Shown: positions 1 to 8,870 of the stretch, piece by piece | How positions within the stretch are numbered: the stretch's first letter is position 1 | Layout of the letters: every line of letters begins with the position of its first letter | NCBI RefSeq assembly: GCF_003752175.1 | Contig: NZ_RJVF01000009.1 | Span: forward strand, 744,001-808,000 | DNA: 64,000 nt | Direction: 5' to 3' | DNA from: Comamonas sp. BIGb0124 | GTDB taxonomy: Bacteria > Pseudomonadota > Gammaproteobacteria > Burkholderiales > Burkholderiaceae_C | The notes under the pieces: model-generated | The model's input: the letters and a program-made list of their open reading frames with translations, nothing else | Database searches by the model: none | Told to the model about the DNA's origin: nothing | Position numbers and translations under genes: made by a program

Positions 1-1
1 C

Positions 2-166
2 TATGACGCGTTTCTGGCAGCTCACGAAAGCGTTGAGGCCGATTTGAGCCTTGAAGAAGTGCACCGCGCAGCCGAGTGGGCGCGAGCCTACGAAAAGGCC
101 CGTGCAGCCGGTTTCCGAGGCCTAGGCGATCCAGTGGACGCCTACTTCGAGATCGTGCCGTTCTGA
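2..166 (+). CDS. C-terminal end of an unidentified phage protein (partial)
   Basis: Only the last 54 codons and the stop are in the window; the start lies to the left. The visible part is acidic and probably helical and ends in FEIVPF. I do not recognise the family. Its TGA overlaps the ATG of the following SLOG gene in a TGATG arrangement, so the two are very likely translationally coupled. Both are on the strand opposite to the prophage tail genes, so they belong to a separate transcript entering from the left, perhaps the early or accessory region. Confidence 0.6.
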   Translation, partial: YDAFLAAHESVEADLSLEEVHRAAEWARAYEKARAAGFRGLGDPVDAYFEIVPF

Positions 167-627
167 TGTCGAGCAATTCTCTGCCACAGCTTCTCGCCAG
201 TGATGGTTCGGGGCGCAAGTACTTCGGCCCACCGGCGATACCGCTGGCGGCGCGTATCTGGGTGTGTGGTGGCGAGAGCTTTCTGGACAAAGAACGGGTC
301 TTTGCCGCACTGGACAAGGTCTACTACCGGCGCCACGTGTGGGTCCTGACGCGGACATCAAAAGCAGGTGCCGAAAGGTTGGCTGGCGAGTGGGCGTTTC
401 GCAAGGGTGTACAGCAGTATGTGTTCGAGCACGACTCACGCCGAAATGCCTCCACTAGGAGCAACTGGCGGGACTGGATCCTGGCAGAGCAGCGCCCTAA
501 TCTGGTCGTCCGATTTCCTGGGGGTGATGACACTGCGCGGATCGCCAAACACGCCAGGGATGTGGGGGTTAGCGTTTGGGAGCCATACCCCAGGCTCAGC
601 TATACGCCGTCATTCAACGGCGGCTGA
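166..627 (+). CDS. SLOG-superfamily protein, YspA-like (DUF2493 type)
   Basis: A 153-residue protein. I chose the ATG at 166 because it overlaps the upstream stop; the longer reading from 76 runs through that upstream gene. The pattern is that of DUF2493/YspA: a CGGESFLDKERVFAALDKV segment, then AGAERLAGEWAFRKGV, then PNLVVRFPGGDDTARIAKHA. This is a Rossmann-like nucleotide or nucleotide-derivative binding fold of the SLOG superfamily. The usual GGRDF is replaced by GGESF. Biochemical function is unknown; the family is often found in phages and near conflict systems. Its 3' end overlaps the end of the convergent gene D by 18 bases. Confidence 0.7.
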   Translation: MSSNSLPQLLASDGSGRKYFGPPAIPLAARIWVCGGESFLDKERVFAALDKVYYRRHVWVLTRTSKAGAERLAGEWAFRKGVQQYVFEHDSRRNASTRSNWRDWILAEQRPNLVVRFPGGDDTARIAKHARDVGVSVWEPYPRLSYTPSFNGG

Positions 628-1764
628 GTCCTCTTCGCCTTCGATTCCTTCGGCCTGCAGCGTCTCCAGCGTGATGGTCGAGGAATAGCCGCTGCTGCTC
701 AGGCTGTGCCGCACGTCGGTGATGATCCAGGCGGTTTCGTCGATCTGCCGTTTGTAGCCACTGACGACGACGGGCCGCTGCGGCATCAGGTCCGCACGGC
801 CATAGGCCAGCGTTATATCGAACGAGAAAATCCCCCGCTGAATTCGCAGCCACTCGGCCCGCGCGGCAGCGAGTGCATCAGCCTTGTTGGCGAAGGTGTG
901 CTTCAGCGTTTTGGCCCGGCCGCTGATGCCCGCCACCACGCTGCTGCGCGTGCCACCCTTGGCGCTGTTGTAAAACGCCTTGACCCCGCTATAGGCATCA
1001 CGGTCGCTGCGCGCGTATCGGTGGCTGTCGCCGTCGCTGCGCACGATGCGCACCGGCGGCAAGGCTGTGCCGCTGGGGGTTCTGGCGGCCCGGGCCTGGC
1101 TGAATAACAGCCGCCCGTTCTTCACGTTGCACAGGCAGTCGAACTGTCGGGCCAGCCGACGCAGGAACGACGCATCGGACTCGTCGGCCTGATCAGCATG
1201 ATCGAGGGTCCGTTTGGCGATCTCGGCCGCGACGATGGCGGTCAGCTTGTTCTGCGACGCGATGGCCCGGACGACGGCGCCCACGGTGGTCTTGTGCCAA
1301 CTGCGATCCTTGAGGTTGCGCAGACTGTCGAGCAGATCTGCGGCCCGTGCGCGGATGGTGATCACGTCGGGTGTGCCGCTGTATTCCACGGCCTGGATGG
1401 TGTAGCTGCCCTTGTCGACCAGACCGAGAGGGAAATCTGCCGCGCCGGCTTGGCCATAGGTGCCGGTCACGTGGTCGACGCCATTGGCTTTCCATCCGAT
1501 GGCCACGGTCAGCTCGTCCCCGGTTTCGGGCAGCTCAAGCGCGCCGTCGTGATCGCTGACCACGATCTCGACTTCGTCGGCTTCGTTCTCGCGGTTGTCG
1601 GTGATCGACAGGCTGACCAGGCGGGGAGCGAGGCGGGCAGACACATCGCGCCCCTTGACCGTGACGCGCCATGCCGGCCGCAGGTTGCCCGCCGGCCGTC
1701 GACCTCGACCGCCCCGCGACTGGGCCAATGCCAGGGTTTTCTGGATATCGGCGATGTCGCTCAT
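610..1764 (-). CDS. D: Late control / baseplate hub protein gpD (P2-like)
   Basis: 384 residues against about 387 for P2 gpD. The protein belongs to the phage late control D family, structurally a hub related to T4 gp27, which joins the tail tube to the baseplate spike. Family-typical segments include the SLSITDNRENEADEVEIVV stretch near the N-terminus and the LARQFDCLCNVKNGRLLFS region mid-protein. It is the last gene of the minus-strand tail operon, and its ATG overlaps the stop of gene U by four bases. In P2 the ogr activator gene follows D. Here the next thing is the convergent SLOG gene, so ogr is not in its expected place in this window. Confidence 0.95.
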   Translation of the reverse strand: MSDIADIQKTLALAQSRGGRGRRPAGNLRPAWRVTVKGRDVSARLAPRLVSLSITDNRENEADEVEIVVSDHDGALELPETGDELTVAIGWKANGVDHVTGTYGQAGAADFPLGLVDKGSYTIQAVEYSGTPDVITIRARAADLLDSLRNLKDRSWHKTTVGAVVRAIASQNKLTAIVAAEIAKRTLDHADQADESDASFLRRLARQFDCLCNVKNGRLLFSQARAARTPSGTALPPVRIVRSDGDSHRYARSDRDAYSGVKAFYNSAKGGTRSSVVAGISGRAKTLKHTFANKADALAAARAEWLRIQRGIFSFDITLAYGRADLMPQRPVVVSGYKRQIDETAWIITDVRHSLSSSGYSSTITLETLQAEGIEGEEDSAAVE

Positions 1765-2201
1765 GCCACGGCCTCGGCACCGTCCGACAGGCTGGCCACG
1801 CGGTCCACGTCGCCAATCGGATCATCTTCATCGGTGCGTCGCAGCGACAGGGTGAACTCGATTTTGCGGGCCTGTCCGTCGCTCAGGAAATAGCTTTTTG
1901 TCTCCTGCAGGTCGGTGATCACGAATGCCCCATAGGTGATGCCCGAGCCCTCGACCAGTGCCCAGGCGTGGCCGAGGTTGCCCATGGCGCGCAGGGTGTC
2001 GAGCGACTCGGGGTCGCCGGCGAACTCGGGGACCATGCTGCCGTTGAGGGTGATCGTTTCTTCACCGGCACCGACGAACTGGGAGGCGTCGCGGGCACCG
2101 ACGCGGGATTGAGTGGGGTGCTTCCAGCTCGTGCGGTGCTGCAGCTCTTGATACGAGGCGGTGGACAGCGAGAACACGAATTGCCCCAGGCAAAGCATCA
2201 T
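1761..2201 (-). CDS. U: Tail terminator/completion protein gpU (P2-like)
   Basis: 146 residues (P2 gpU is about 159). The protein starts at tandem ATGs just after the T stop; longer reading upstream would run through gene T in another frame. The sequence MMLCLGQFVFSLSTASYQE followed by R-x-G-A-R-D and LSLRRTDEDD is characteristic of phage protein U, which caps and stabilises the tail of P2-like myoviruses. The gene lies in the order T-U-D and overlaps D by four bases. Confidence 0.93.
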   Translation of the reverse strand: MMLCLGQFVFSLSTASYQELQHRTSWKHPTQSRVGARDASQFVGAGEETITLNGSMVPEFAGDPESLDTLRAMGNLGHAWALVEGSGITYGAFVITDLQETKSYFLSDGQARKIEFTLSLRRTDEDDPIGDVDRVASLSDGAEAVA

Positions 2202-2212
2202 GACGGTGGCTT

Positions 2213-4750
2213 TCAGTTGTTGGAGTCGATGAACATGCTGTTGACCCGGGCCGCTTTGGCGCGCTCGAGTTGTTGGAGCTTGTCCGCGACGATGCGGCCA
2301 ATGGCCATCTCGTCCATGCCGGGGCCGGCGTGGATGTGCAGGTTGATGGTGTCGCCCTGCACGGTGATCGGTGCTCGGGGGGCGGCGGCAGACATGGCGG
2401 GCCGGTTGTCGATGCGCGCAGGACGCAGGCCCGGGCCGGGCGCCTCGATGCCGGCGGCGGCCATGGCGGGCAACGCGACAGCTGAGGCGGCAGCCATGCC
2501 CAGCGCGGCATTGCGCAGCATGCCCTGGGTGCTCTGGATGCCTTGCGCCGCGCCTTCGCCCACGTTGACGCCGGCGGCCATGAACACGCGGCTCGGCGAG
2601 CGGATGCCCAGCGTGTCCTTGAACCAGGTGATTGCAGACGACGCCGCGCCTGTAATGGCGTCGCGCACGCCGCCAAGTGCGCCGGTGATGCCGTTGATGA
2701 GGCCTTGCATCATGTCGACGCCGAACTGCCCGAACTTCGTCGGCAGGGTGGCCATGAATGCGAACACCTGAGCGAACCACGCGACAAAGATTCCGGGCAG
2801 CGCGGCAACACCTGTGCTCAGGCTGTTCCAGATGTCCAAGAAAAACGCCTTGATCGGTCCCCAGTTCTTGTACACCGCGAACACGACGGCAGCCAAGGCG
2901 GCGACGGCCAGCACAAACCAGCCGATGGGGGTGGTCAGCAGGGCAATGCCCAGGCGCACAAAGCCCATGGCGAGCATGCGCACCAGGGTGATGATGCCGG
3001 GCAGGCGCACGCCGAGCATGCCAAAACCCAGACGCATGATCAGCAGCGGGGCGGCGAGCCCGGCCAGGGCCAGCATCACAGCGCCGAGGCCCGCATAGAG
3101 TGCGGCAAGGACAGCGACCACGCGCGTGATGCCAGCGGTGAGCGCCGGGTTTTCTTGGACCCACGCACCGATGCCTGCAGAGATTTCGCCCAGCCAGTCG
3201 ACGATGCCCTTTGCGTCGCCCGCGACCGTTGCACCGACGCTGGCCATCACATTGGTGAAGGTGCCTTGTGCAGCCTCGACCACATTGGAGAGCGTGCCGA
3301 GCTGGACATTGACACGCTGCTGCAGGTCGGCCTGGGCCTTCATTTTCGACAGGACTTCGTCATAACCAGCACGACCCTTGTCCATCAACGTGTTGAGCAC
3401 CTGCAAGGTCTCCGCATCGTCGCCGAACAATTCTTTGATCACAGTCTTGCGGACGGTGTCGCTCTCGATACTCTTGAGCTTTTCGAGTTGCTGGAACAGG
3501 TTGTCCATGCCTGCGAAGTTGCCCTTTTTGTCGGTCAGGCTGAGCTCAAATCCGGCCTTCGCGCCCTTGAGGGCATCGTTTGCCTTGCCCATTTTCTTGG
3601 CATCGAGGCCGGCGTCGAACACTTTTCGAATCGCATTGCCTGCCGACTCTCCCTTCATTCCGGACTGGTCCATCATCACCAGCAGAGGGGCCAGCGTGTT
3701 GGCAGCGTCCAGGCCTTTCTTCTTGAGCACGCTAAGAATCGGCGACATCTTGGTGAAGCCTTGCAGCATGTTCCCCGAGTCCACGCCCAGGTAAAAGGTG
3801 CGCTGGATCATGTCCATCAGACCCAGCATGTCTTTTTCGGTGGTCTGGGTGGCGTCCTGCATCTTGGCCGAGAACTCGGCCACTTCGGTCACGGGCATGC
3901 GCAACTGCACGCCGAGCAGGGCTGCGGCCTCGCCTGTGCCGCCCAGGATGGTCTGCGCGCTCAGACCCTGCCGGCGCAGCATGGTCATCATCTCCTGAAA
4001 CTCTGCCGTCGTACCGGGCAGCCGATCCCCCAGGCGCATGGCCAGATCGGTGATGCGCTGAAACTCTTCGGGCACGCTACCGTCGGCCTGCATCATGCTG
4101 GCCTGCAGTTGGGTGGCCGAGTTCTCCTGATCGCTGAAGGCACCCAGCGAGCGAATGACCGGCTGGGCGATGGCCCGGCCGGTGACCATGCCAGCCGCGC
4201 CCGCACCGCCCACGCCCGCAGCCATGGCCATGTTGCGGCCGTGCTGCTCTCGGATGGCTGCGGTCTTGCGCTGCTGGTCTCCCAGGCGGCGCAGCGCATC
4301 GGTCTGCGTCTTGAGGTTCGCCGTCGTCTTCGCGGCTTCGGCCTGCAGCCGGGCTTGGTGACCGGCGAGGCTGCCTACGCCGACGCCGGCAGCGGCCGCT
4401 GCAGACCGCATCTGAATCATCTTCTGCTGCTGGTCGCGCAGAGCCGCCGTTTGTTTGACGATGGCCCGTTCTCGCTTGGCGATCTCCGCGGCTGATGCCG
4501 TCCCGGCCTTGACCGCACCGTCGAGCAAGGCCTTGTTGATCTTGAGCTCATTGCTGGCCTTGGCGTAGGCCTCCTGCTGTTTCATCAGGCCGGTGACCTT
4601 GGCCTGTTGATCGTCGAGCGCCTTGAGCGTGCGGCGCGTCTCGCGCAGGGATTCGGCGGCTTGCTTGGACTGCTTGTCCACGCCGCGCAATGGGGCGAGC
4701 ACCTTGTCCACCATGGACATCACGATTTCGAGCTTGAGCGGGTTTGCCAT
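2213..4750 (-). CDS. T: Tail tape measure protein gpT (P2-like)
   Basis: 845 residues (P2 gpT is about 815). The N-terminal 180 residues are a long helical, Ala/Gln/Lys-rich coiled-coil region. This is followed by the TP901-type tape measure core with SATQLQASMMQ and the KELFGDDAETLQVL motif. About residues 545 to 645 form a strongly hydrophobic block able to span membranes, as usual for tape measures that act in DNA ejection. Its length sets the tail length. The gene lies directly downstream of E/E', which encode the tail assembly chaperones that normally coat this protein. Confidence 0.95.
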   Translation of the reverse strand: MANPLKLEIVMSMVDKVLAPLRGVDKQSKQAAESLRETRRTLKALDDQQAKVTGLMKQQEAYAKASNELKINKALLDGAVKAGTASAAEIAKRERAIVKQTAALRDQQQKMIQMRSAAAAAGVGVGSLAGHQARLQAEAAKTTANLKTQTDALRRLGDQQRKTAAIREQHGRNMAMAAGVGGAGAAGMVTGRAIAQPVIRSLGAFSDQENSATQLQASMMQADGSVPEEFQRITDLAMRLGDRLPGTTAEFQEMMTMLRRQGLSAQTILGGTGEAAALLGVQLRMPVTEVAEFSAKMQDATQTTEKDMLGLMDMIQRTFYLGVDSGNMLQGFTKMSPILSVLKKKGLDAANTLAPLLVMMDQSGMKGESAGNAIRKVFDAGLDAKKMGKANDALKGAKAGFELSLTDKKGNFAGMDNLFQQLEKLKSIESDTVRKTVIKELFGDDAETLQVLNTLMDKGRAGYDEVLSKMKAQADLQQRVNVQLGTLSNVVEAAQGTFTNVMASVGATVAGDAKGIVDWLGEISAGIGAWVQENPALTAGITRVVAVLAALYAGLGAVMLALAGLAAPLLIMRLGFGMLGVRLPGIITLVRMLAMGFVRLGIALLTTPIGWFVLAVAALAAVVFAVYKNWGPIKAFFLDIWNSLSTGVAALPGIFVAWFAQVFAFMATLPTKFGQFGVDMMQGLINGITGALGGVRDAITGAASSAITWFKDTLGIRSPSRVFMAAGVNVGEGAAQGIQSTQGMLRNAALGMAAASAVALPAMAAAGIEAPGPGLRPARIDNRPAMSAAAPRAPITVQGDTINLHIHAGPGMDEMAIGRIVADKLQQLERAKAARVNSMFIDSNN

Positions 4751-4762
4751 GGTGGTGGGTGA

Positions 4763-4882
4763 CTATCGTTTTTCTGGGTTGAGGCGGATGCGGGCACGTT
4801 CTCGCCACTCCATCAATTCGGACAGCGGCATATCGTCCATGTCCGCTGGCCGCCAGTGAAAGGCGGTGGCCAGATCGGCCAT
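4763..4882 (-). CDS. E': Tail assembly chaperone extension gpE' (GpE family)
   Basis: A 39-residue reading frame, MADLATAFHW... ending in RLNPEKR, matches the small GpE family. In P2 the equivalent E' is not translated alone but as a -1 frameshift extension of E. Here the frame is open without a stop from the slippery heptamer at 4936-4930 through to the E' stop. It gives a predicted E+E' fusion of about 164 residues. An internal ATG at 4882 exists but has no clear ribosome binding site. Confidence 0.88.
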   Translation of the reverse strand: MADLATAFHWRPADMDDMPLSELMEWRERARIRLNPEKR

Positions 4883-4890
4883 GCCGTCCT

Positions 4891-5256
4891 CTACGTGGTC
4901 TGGAATTCCTCGCGGATACTCCGCCGCACGAAAAAACTCACCAGCTCCGTGCCCAGCGCGGTCAGGTCAGCGGGGTCCAGGCCCTCGACCTCGTGGCGCA
5001 ATAGGGTCGGCGTGGTCACGCGCGGCAGCAGGAGCTGCAGGGAGCCGACATCCATCTGCAGCAGCTCGGTCAGCTTGATGCCGCGCAGTGCGCCGGCGTT
5101 GGGCTTGCGCAGGGTGACGGACTTGATCGTTTCGGTGCCGCGCATGACCGGGAAATCGAGCACCACGGTGTTGGGATGCAGCTCCGCTGCAGGCGTGCTG
5201 TCGGCAGTGACGTCAGCGCTGGGGACGGCGGAAGGGGTGGCGGTGCTGGTGGACAT
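4891..5256 (-). CDS. E: Tail assembly chaperone gpE (P2-like)
   Basis: 121 residues (P2 gpE is about 91). The first 25 residues are a Ser/Thr/Ala-rich extension. The core contains DFPVMRGTETIKSVTLRKP and ALRGIKLTELLQMDVGS, typical of the Mu gp41/P2 gpE phage tail assembly family. It acts with the frameshift product E+E' as a chaperone loading the tape measure during tube assembly. The gene lies between FII (tube) and T (tape measure), as in P2. Confidence 0.92.
   Translation of the reverse strand: MSTSTATPSAVPSADVTADSTPAAELHPNTVVLDFPVMRGTETIKSVTLRKPNAGALRGIKLTELLQMDVGSLQLLLPRVTTPTLLRHEVEGLDPADLTALGTELVSFFVRRSIREEFQTT
4930..4936 (-). other. -1 programmed frameshift site in gene E (T TTT TTC)
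   Basis: On the minus strand the E reading frame contains AGT TTT TTC, that is T TTT TTC in X XXY YYZ phase. After a -1 slip the codons read CGT GCG GCG GAG TAT and continue open into E'. P2 uses the heptamer T TTT TTG for the same purpose, so position and mechanism agree. The slip occurs after residue 109 of E and adds 55 residues. Confidence 0.85.
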
Positions 5257-5322
5257 TTCGATTCAGGCAATGGAGGTAAAAGGGACCACGCCCAGAACTG
5301 GCGTGGTTCAAAGCAATGCGTT

Positions 5323-5832
5323 TCAGGACAGGCCGATAGCGCGTCGAACCTGCGCGTATGCGTCGACGCCCTCGACCTTGAACACCATGCCGGGCACATC
5401 GATCTCGATGGTGTCGACACCGTCAATCACCAGCTTGTAGTAGCTGACGCTGATGGCGTGGGTGTGGCTGGTTTCCTCGCCGGCTTGGGCTTCGCCCATG
5501 TCCAGCTCGCGCAGGCGGCCGGACACATGGACCTCGACGGCCATGATGGTTCCGGACTCGTTGTCGTAGGCCCCGGCAAACCGCCACTGATTGGCGTTGT
5601 GCGTGGTCGCCCCGAAGGCCGCGATGCCGACCTTGATCAGGCCGCCGGCGTTGAACGTCATCTCCAGCTTCTCGTGGCCGAGATCCACTTCGATAGGACC
5701 GTTCATGCCGCCGCCGCGCCACTCCTCGACCTTGCGGGTGAGCTTGGGCAGCGTGACGGATTCGATTTCCCCTTGAAAGTTGGTGCCGTCCTTGAACAGC
5801 AGGAAATTCTTGAGTTTGAAGGGCAAGCCCAT
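5323..5832 (-). CDS. FII: Major tail tube protein gpFII (P2-like)
   Basis: 169 residues (P2 FII is 172). The start MGLPFKLKNFLLFKDG and the segments ESVTLPKLTRKVEEWRGGGM and LIDG-DTIEID-PGMVFKV-G are typical of contractile-tail tube proteins. It forms the rigid inner tube inside the FI sheath. The gene lies just downstream of FI with a 59-base gap. Confidence 0.96.
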   Translation of the reverse strand: MGLPFKLKNFLLFKDGTNFQGEIESVTLPKLTRKVEEWRGGGMNGPIEVDLGHEKLEMTFNAGGLIKVGIAAFGATTHNANQWRFAGAYDNESGTIMAVEVHVSGRLRELDMGEAQAGEETSHTHAISVSYYKLVIDGVDTIEIDVPGMVFKVEGVDAYAQVRRAIGLS

Positions 5833-5891
5833 GGTGGTGCTCCGTTAGGTTGGGGGGCCTGACCGGCCCCGCGTGGGACCGGCCTGGGCGA

Positions 5892-7088
5892 TCAGGCGCT
5901 GGCAATGGCCTCGGCGAACTGCACGAGGTAGGTATCGGTGATGGACTGTTCGAAGATGAGGTTCTCGAGTCCCGGGGTGGGCGTGTAGTCGTAGCTGATG
6001 AGCAACTGCCCGGCAGCGAGACTGGCGGCGTCGTTCAGATCCGGGTCGAACCAGGCCGTGGCTCCGACGATGCGGCCACTGTTGACCATGTCGCGGAACA
6101 GCTTGTTGATGTAGGCCAGCATGTCCTTGACCAGGGTCGGCGTCATGGGCTGGTCGATGAACGCCATGTGCCCCTCGGCGATGGTGTCGGCCATGATCTG
6201 CGCGGTGCGGGTGTAGTTCTCGAACGGGAACTTGCCGCCCTTCATCTCGCACGTCCGGCTGCCCCAAAAGCGGTAGCCGGCCTGGTTGATCATGGTCGTG
6301 ACTTCCAGTCCGTTCAGATAGCCGGCGTCGCTCTCGGGGTTCTGCAGGTCGAAGAACACCGGCGTGCTGATGCCCTCGGGGCCGTTGATGACCGCATTGG
6401 AAAGCGACTTGTGCCATCCGATGGTCTGATCGAGCTTGGCGCGAAGGCCCATGGCGTAGGCCACGGGGCTGGACTCGACGACGGCACTGGTGGCCGTGTC
6501 CCACGACAGAAAGCGGGGCCACAGCACCATCAGCTCGCGCTGGCCGAATTCATCGCGGTAGGTGGTGGCCTCTTCCTTGGTCTGGGCCACGGCAATGCCG
6601 TCTGCCCCACGAGCCGCCACATAGGCGAACGCACGCAGCGACTGGCAAGCGGTGGCCAGGGCGTTGGCCACGGTCTTGGTGTCCAGATCCGGCGCGCCCA
6701 GGATGCGGGGCTTGACGCCCAGCTCGCTCTGCGCCGACAGCAGCGCCTGGATACCCGTGCGCTGGCCGGTGGCAGTGGTGGTGCCGACCACGTTGGAGGT
6801 GGTGTCTGCCGGCGTGGCACCGGCCTCGACGCGCACGACCACGACCACGGCACGGGTCTGCGCGCCGATCTGCTGCAGCGCCTTGGCGAGCGTGCCGCCT
6901 GCGCCGGCCTTGCCGACGGCACCGGCCGGGTTGGTGAGCAGCACCGGCACGTTGAGGGGGAAAGCCTCGGCGTCGGCGGCGGGCGCGGTGGCCACCAGGC
7001 CAATGATGGCCGTCGAGATCATGCGGATCGCTGCGCCGACGGCCGTGGTTTCGAAGACGCGGACGCCGTGATGGTATTCGTAAGCCAT
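5892..7088 (-). CDS. FI: Tail sheath protein gpFI (P2-like)
   Basis: 398 residues (P2 FI is 396). I start it at the ATG giving MAYEYHHGVRVFET; the longer reading adds 24 residues overlapping the previous gene. The N-terminal G-V-R-V-x-E-T motif, the internal AYVAARGADGIAVAQTKEEA region and the C-terminal LISYDYTPTPGLENL segment are typical of contractile tail sheath proteins. They polymerise around the tube and contract on infection. Confidence 0.96.
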   Translation of the reverse strand: MAYEYHHGVRVFETTAVGAAIRMISTAIIGLVATAPAADAEAFPLNVPVLLTNPAGAVGKAGAGGTLAKALQQIGAQTRAVVVVVRVEAGATPADTTSNVVGTTTATGQRTGIQALLSAQSELGVKPRILGAPDLDTKTVANALATACQSLRAFAYVAARGADGIAVAQTKEEATTYRDEFGQRELMVLWPRFLSWDTATSAVVESSPVAYAMGLRAKLDQTIGWHKSLSNAVINGPEGISTPVFFDLQNPESDAGYLNGLEVTTMINQAGYRFWGSRTCEMKGGKFPFENYTRTAQIMADTIAEGHMAFIDQPMTPTLVKDMLAYINKLFRDMVNSGRIVGATAWFDPDLNDAASLAAGQLLISYDYTPTPGLENLIFEQSITDTYLVQFAEAIASA

Positions 7089-7092
7089 AGGG

Positions 7093-7467
7093 CTATTGCT
7101 CCTGAGAGGGGGTTTGAGAGTTGGCGAGGGCTGCGATGAGGTCGGCGACCCTGGGGTCATCGGCGATGAGTGCGGCGAGCTTTTCGGCTGCGGTCGGCTC
7201 CTGTGGCTGCACGGGGCGGTTCACCAGCTCCCAGGCATTGCCGTTGAAGCGCGGCCATTGGTCAGCCGGCCAGGCGGCCAGCCAGAGGTAGAAGCCGCCA
7301 TCGGTCGGGGTTATGCGAATCCAGTCCGCAGGCATGGGGCGTTCGACCGCGCCCATGGGGACGTGCCAGACATCCATGCCGGGTTCTCGCTCAGACTCGA
7401 GTGCGGGCACGACATCGTTGAACAGGCCGGCCCGGGTGAGCTGGAATACGGGTTTGCGGTTGGCCAT
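7093..7467 (-). CDS. Small tail-fibre-associated protein, probable fibre assembly chaperone
   Basis: 124 residues, placed immediately after the tail fibre gene with a two-base gap and just before FI. This is the slot held in P2 by the fibre chaperone G (and Z/fun). The sequence has a WPRFNGNAWELVNRP stretch resembling the P-x-W-x-G-x-x-W signature of tail fibre assembly proteins, and a helical C-terminal tail. Assignment rests on position and this short motif, so an unrelated small structural protein is possible. Confidence 0.55.
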   Translation of the reverse strand: MANRKPVFQLTRAGLFNDVVPALESEREPGMDVWHVPMGAVERPMPADWIRITPTDGGFYLWLAAWPADQWPRFNGNAWELVNRPVQPQEPTAAEKLAALIADDPRVADLIAALANSQTPSQEQ

Positions 7468-7469
7468 GC

Positions 7470-8870
7470 TCAGTAGGCCCTCATGATCGGCACGTAGGCC
7501 CGGACGTTGGGGCGTGCGTGCGTGCCGCCGTTGCGGCTGGTTTCGAAGTCGTGCTCGTGGTCTTCGACGCTGTCGCTGTAGAACTCGATCATGAAGCGAT
7601 CAGACTTGCTGATTTCTTCGCCGCCCTGACCCGCATTTCCCTGGGCATTGGTGGTCCCGCGACGGACGCGATGGTTGTGTGCGCCTGCGCCTCGTGTCCT
7701 TCCGGCGTGAATGTGGTCCTTGTTCTGGCTGGTGAGCCATGCCCCGACCGTCATGGCCGGGTCCAGGCCACGGCCCATATCCGCGTTGCCGTCGAATCCG
7801 CCGCAGTCCTGCGGCACGTTGAAGGTGTTGAAGCCATCGCCCGCGCCATAGGCAGTGCCCAACACGGCGAACAGCTCGGGATAGGCCGTGCGGCTGAGCG
7901 CTGCGCCGTTGCGAATGACCCAGCCCGTGGGGATGTTGCCGGTGGGCCAGCGGGCTGGCATGCCGATGGGCCCGGCCCGATTGGCCTCGGCCCGGCTGGG
8001 TACGTCGAGGTTGGCACGGGCCTGGGCCTTGTTGGCCACATCCGACAGGTTCTTGTCGCGCTCCAGCGGCGTGGGCGCGTTTCCTGTGGGCTCGTTTTGC
8101 GCAGCGGTGAGTCGCGTGCCGGCGGGGTAGCTGGTGGCCAGGGTCAAGCGGGTTTCGATATCCGGGTCGGGCGTCCACTGATCGCGGCGAAGACGCAGCC
8201 CCTCGATGTAGATGGCCAGGCCCCGGCTGGTCGTGAGCGCCAGATCCACAACGGTCTGGCCAGCGGCCAGCACCTGGGGTTCCTCGATCACGTCGACACT
8301 CACGGTGATGCCGTCCGGGTCTCGCCATTCAGCCTGGCCGTCGGCGTTGCCGGTTTTCGTCAGGATCTGGCCGGTGGTGCCGCCGGGGAACACGTTGCCC
8401 CCGGTGGTGTAGTTGATGACCCAGCTCTGAGTTGCCACCGAAACATTGGGGTCGACGATCAGCGTAACGCTGTCGGCGTTCAGTGCCTGGAACACCAAGC
8501 GCTGCGTGGTGTCGCTGAAGGCGCCTTCGGATGGCAGCGGCTGATAGCTGTCCGGCAGCTTGGAGACGATGAACAGATTGCCGTTGGAGTCGATGACCCC
8601 GCCTTCGCGGGCGGTCCAGCCGCCGACACTGGCGGGGATGATGCCTTCAACGATGAACTGCGTGGAGTCGTCGGGGTTCTGGTAGATGCGGTTGATAGTG
8701 GTGCGGTAGCGTTCGCGCACCAGGTGGGTCATGGCTTCGCTGACCTCGACCGGATTGCCGCCGCCATCGCCGAACACCATCTCCACCAGGTTGATCTGGC
8801 TGGACGTAGCTTCGGCCCGTGCGATTTCTCGCAGGCCGAGAGTGGTGTGGATGCTTGCGTATAAAGCCAT
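7470..8870 (-). CDS. Tail fibre/collar protein (gpH-like)
   Basis: 466 residues. The N-terminal ~150 residues (MALYASIHTTLGL, GGWTAREGGVIDSNGNLF) match the phage tail-collar fibre N-terminal domain that anchors fibres to a P2-type baseplate. The C-terminal third has a phage tail collar domain with GWVIRNGAALSRTAYPELF and a following His-containing tip (DHIHAGRTRGAGAHNH). This is a receptor-binding fibre. It is the first gene of a separate late transcript (fibre, FI, FII, E, T, U, D), and its ATG coincides with the predicted transcription start of the upstream late promoter. Confidence 0.88.
   Translation of the reverse strand: MALYASIHTTLGLREIARAEATSSQINLVEMVFGDGGGNPVEVSEAMTHLVRERYRTTINRIYQNPDDSTQFIVEGIIPASVGGWTAREGGVIDSNGNLFIVSKLPDSYQPLPSEGAFSDTTQRLVFQALNADSVTLIVDPNVSVATQSWVINYTTGGNVFPGGTTGQILTKTGNADGQAEWRDPDGITVSVDVIEEPQVLAAGQTVVDLALTTSRGLAIYIEGLRLRRDQWTPDPDIETRLTLATSYPAGTRLTAAQNEPTGNAPTPLERDKNLSDVANKAQARANLDVPSRAEANRAGPIGMPARWPTGNIPTGWVIRNGAALSRTAYPELFAVLGTAYGAGDGFNTFNVPQDCGGFDGNADMGRGLDPAMTVGAWLTSQNKDHIHAGRTRGAGAHNHRVRRGTTNAQGNAGQGGEEISKSDRFMIEFYSDSVEDHEHDFETSRNGGTHARPNVRAYVPIMRAY

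Noticed and set aside
2543-4495. A 650-codon plus-strand frame opposite the tape measure gene
   Set aside because: It mirrors the high-GC codon pattern of gene T, is rich in His, Gln and Gly without domains, and lies wholly antisense to a certain gene.
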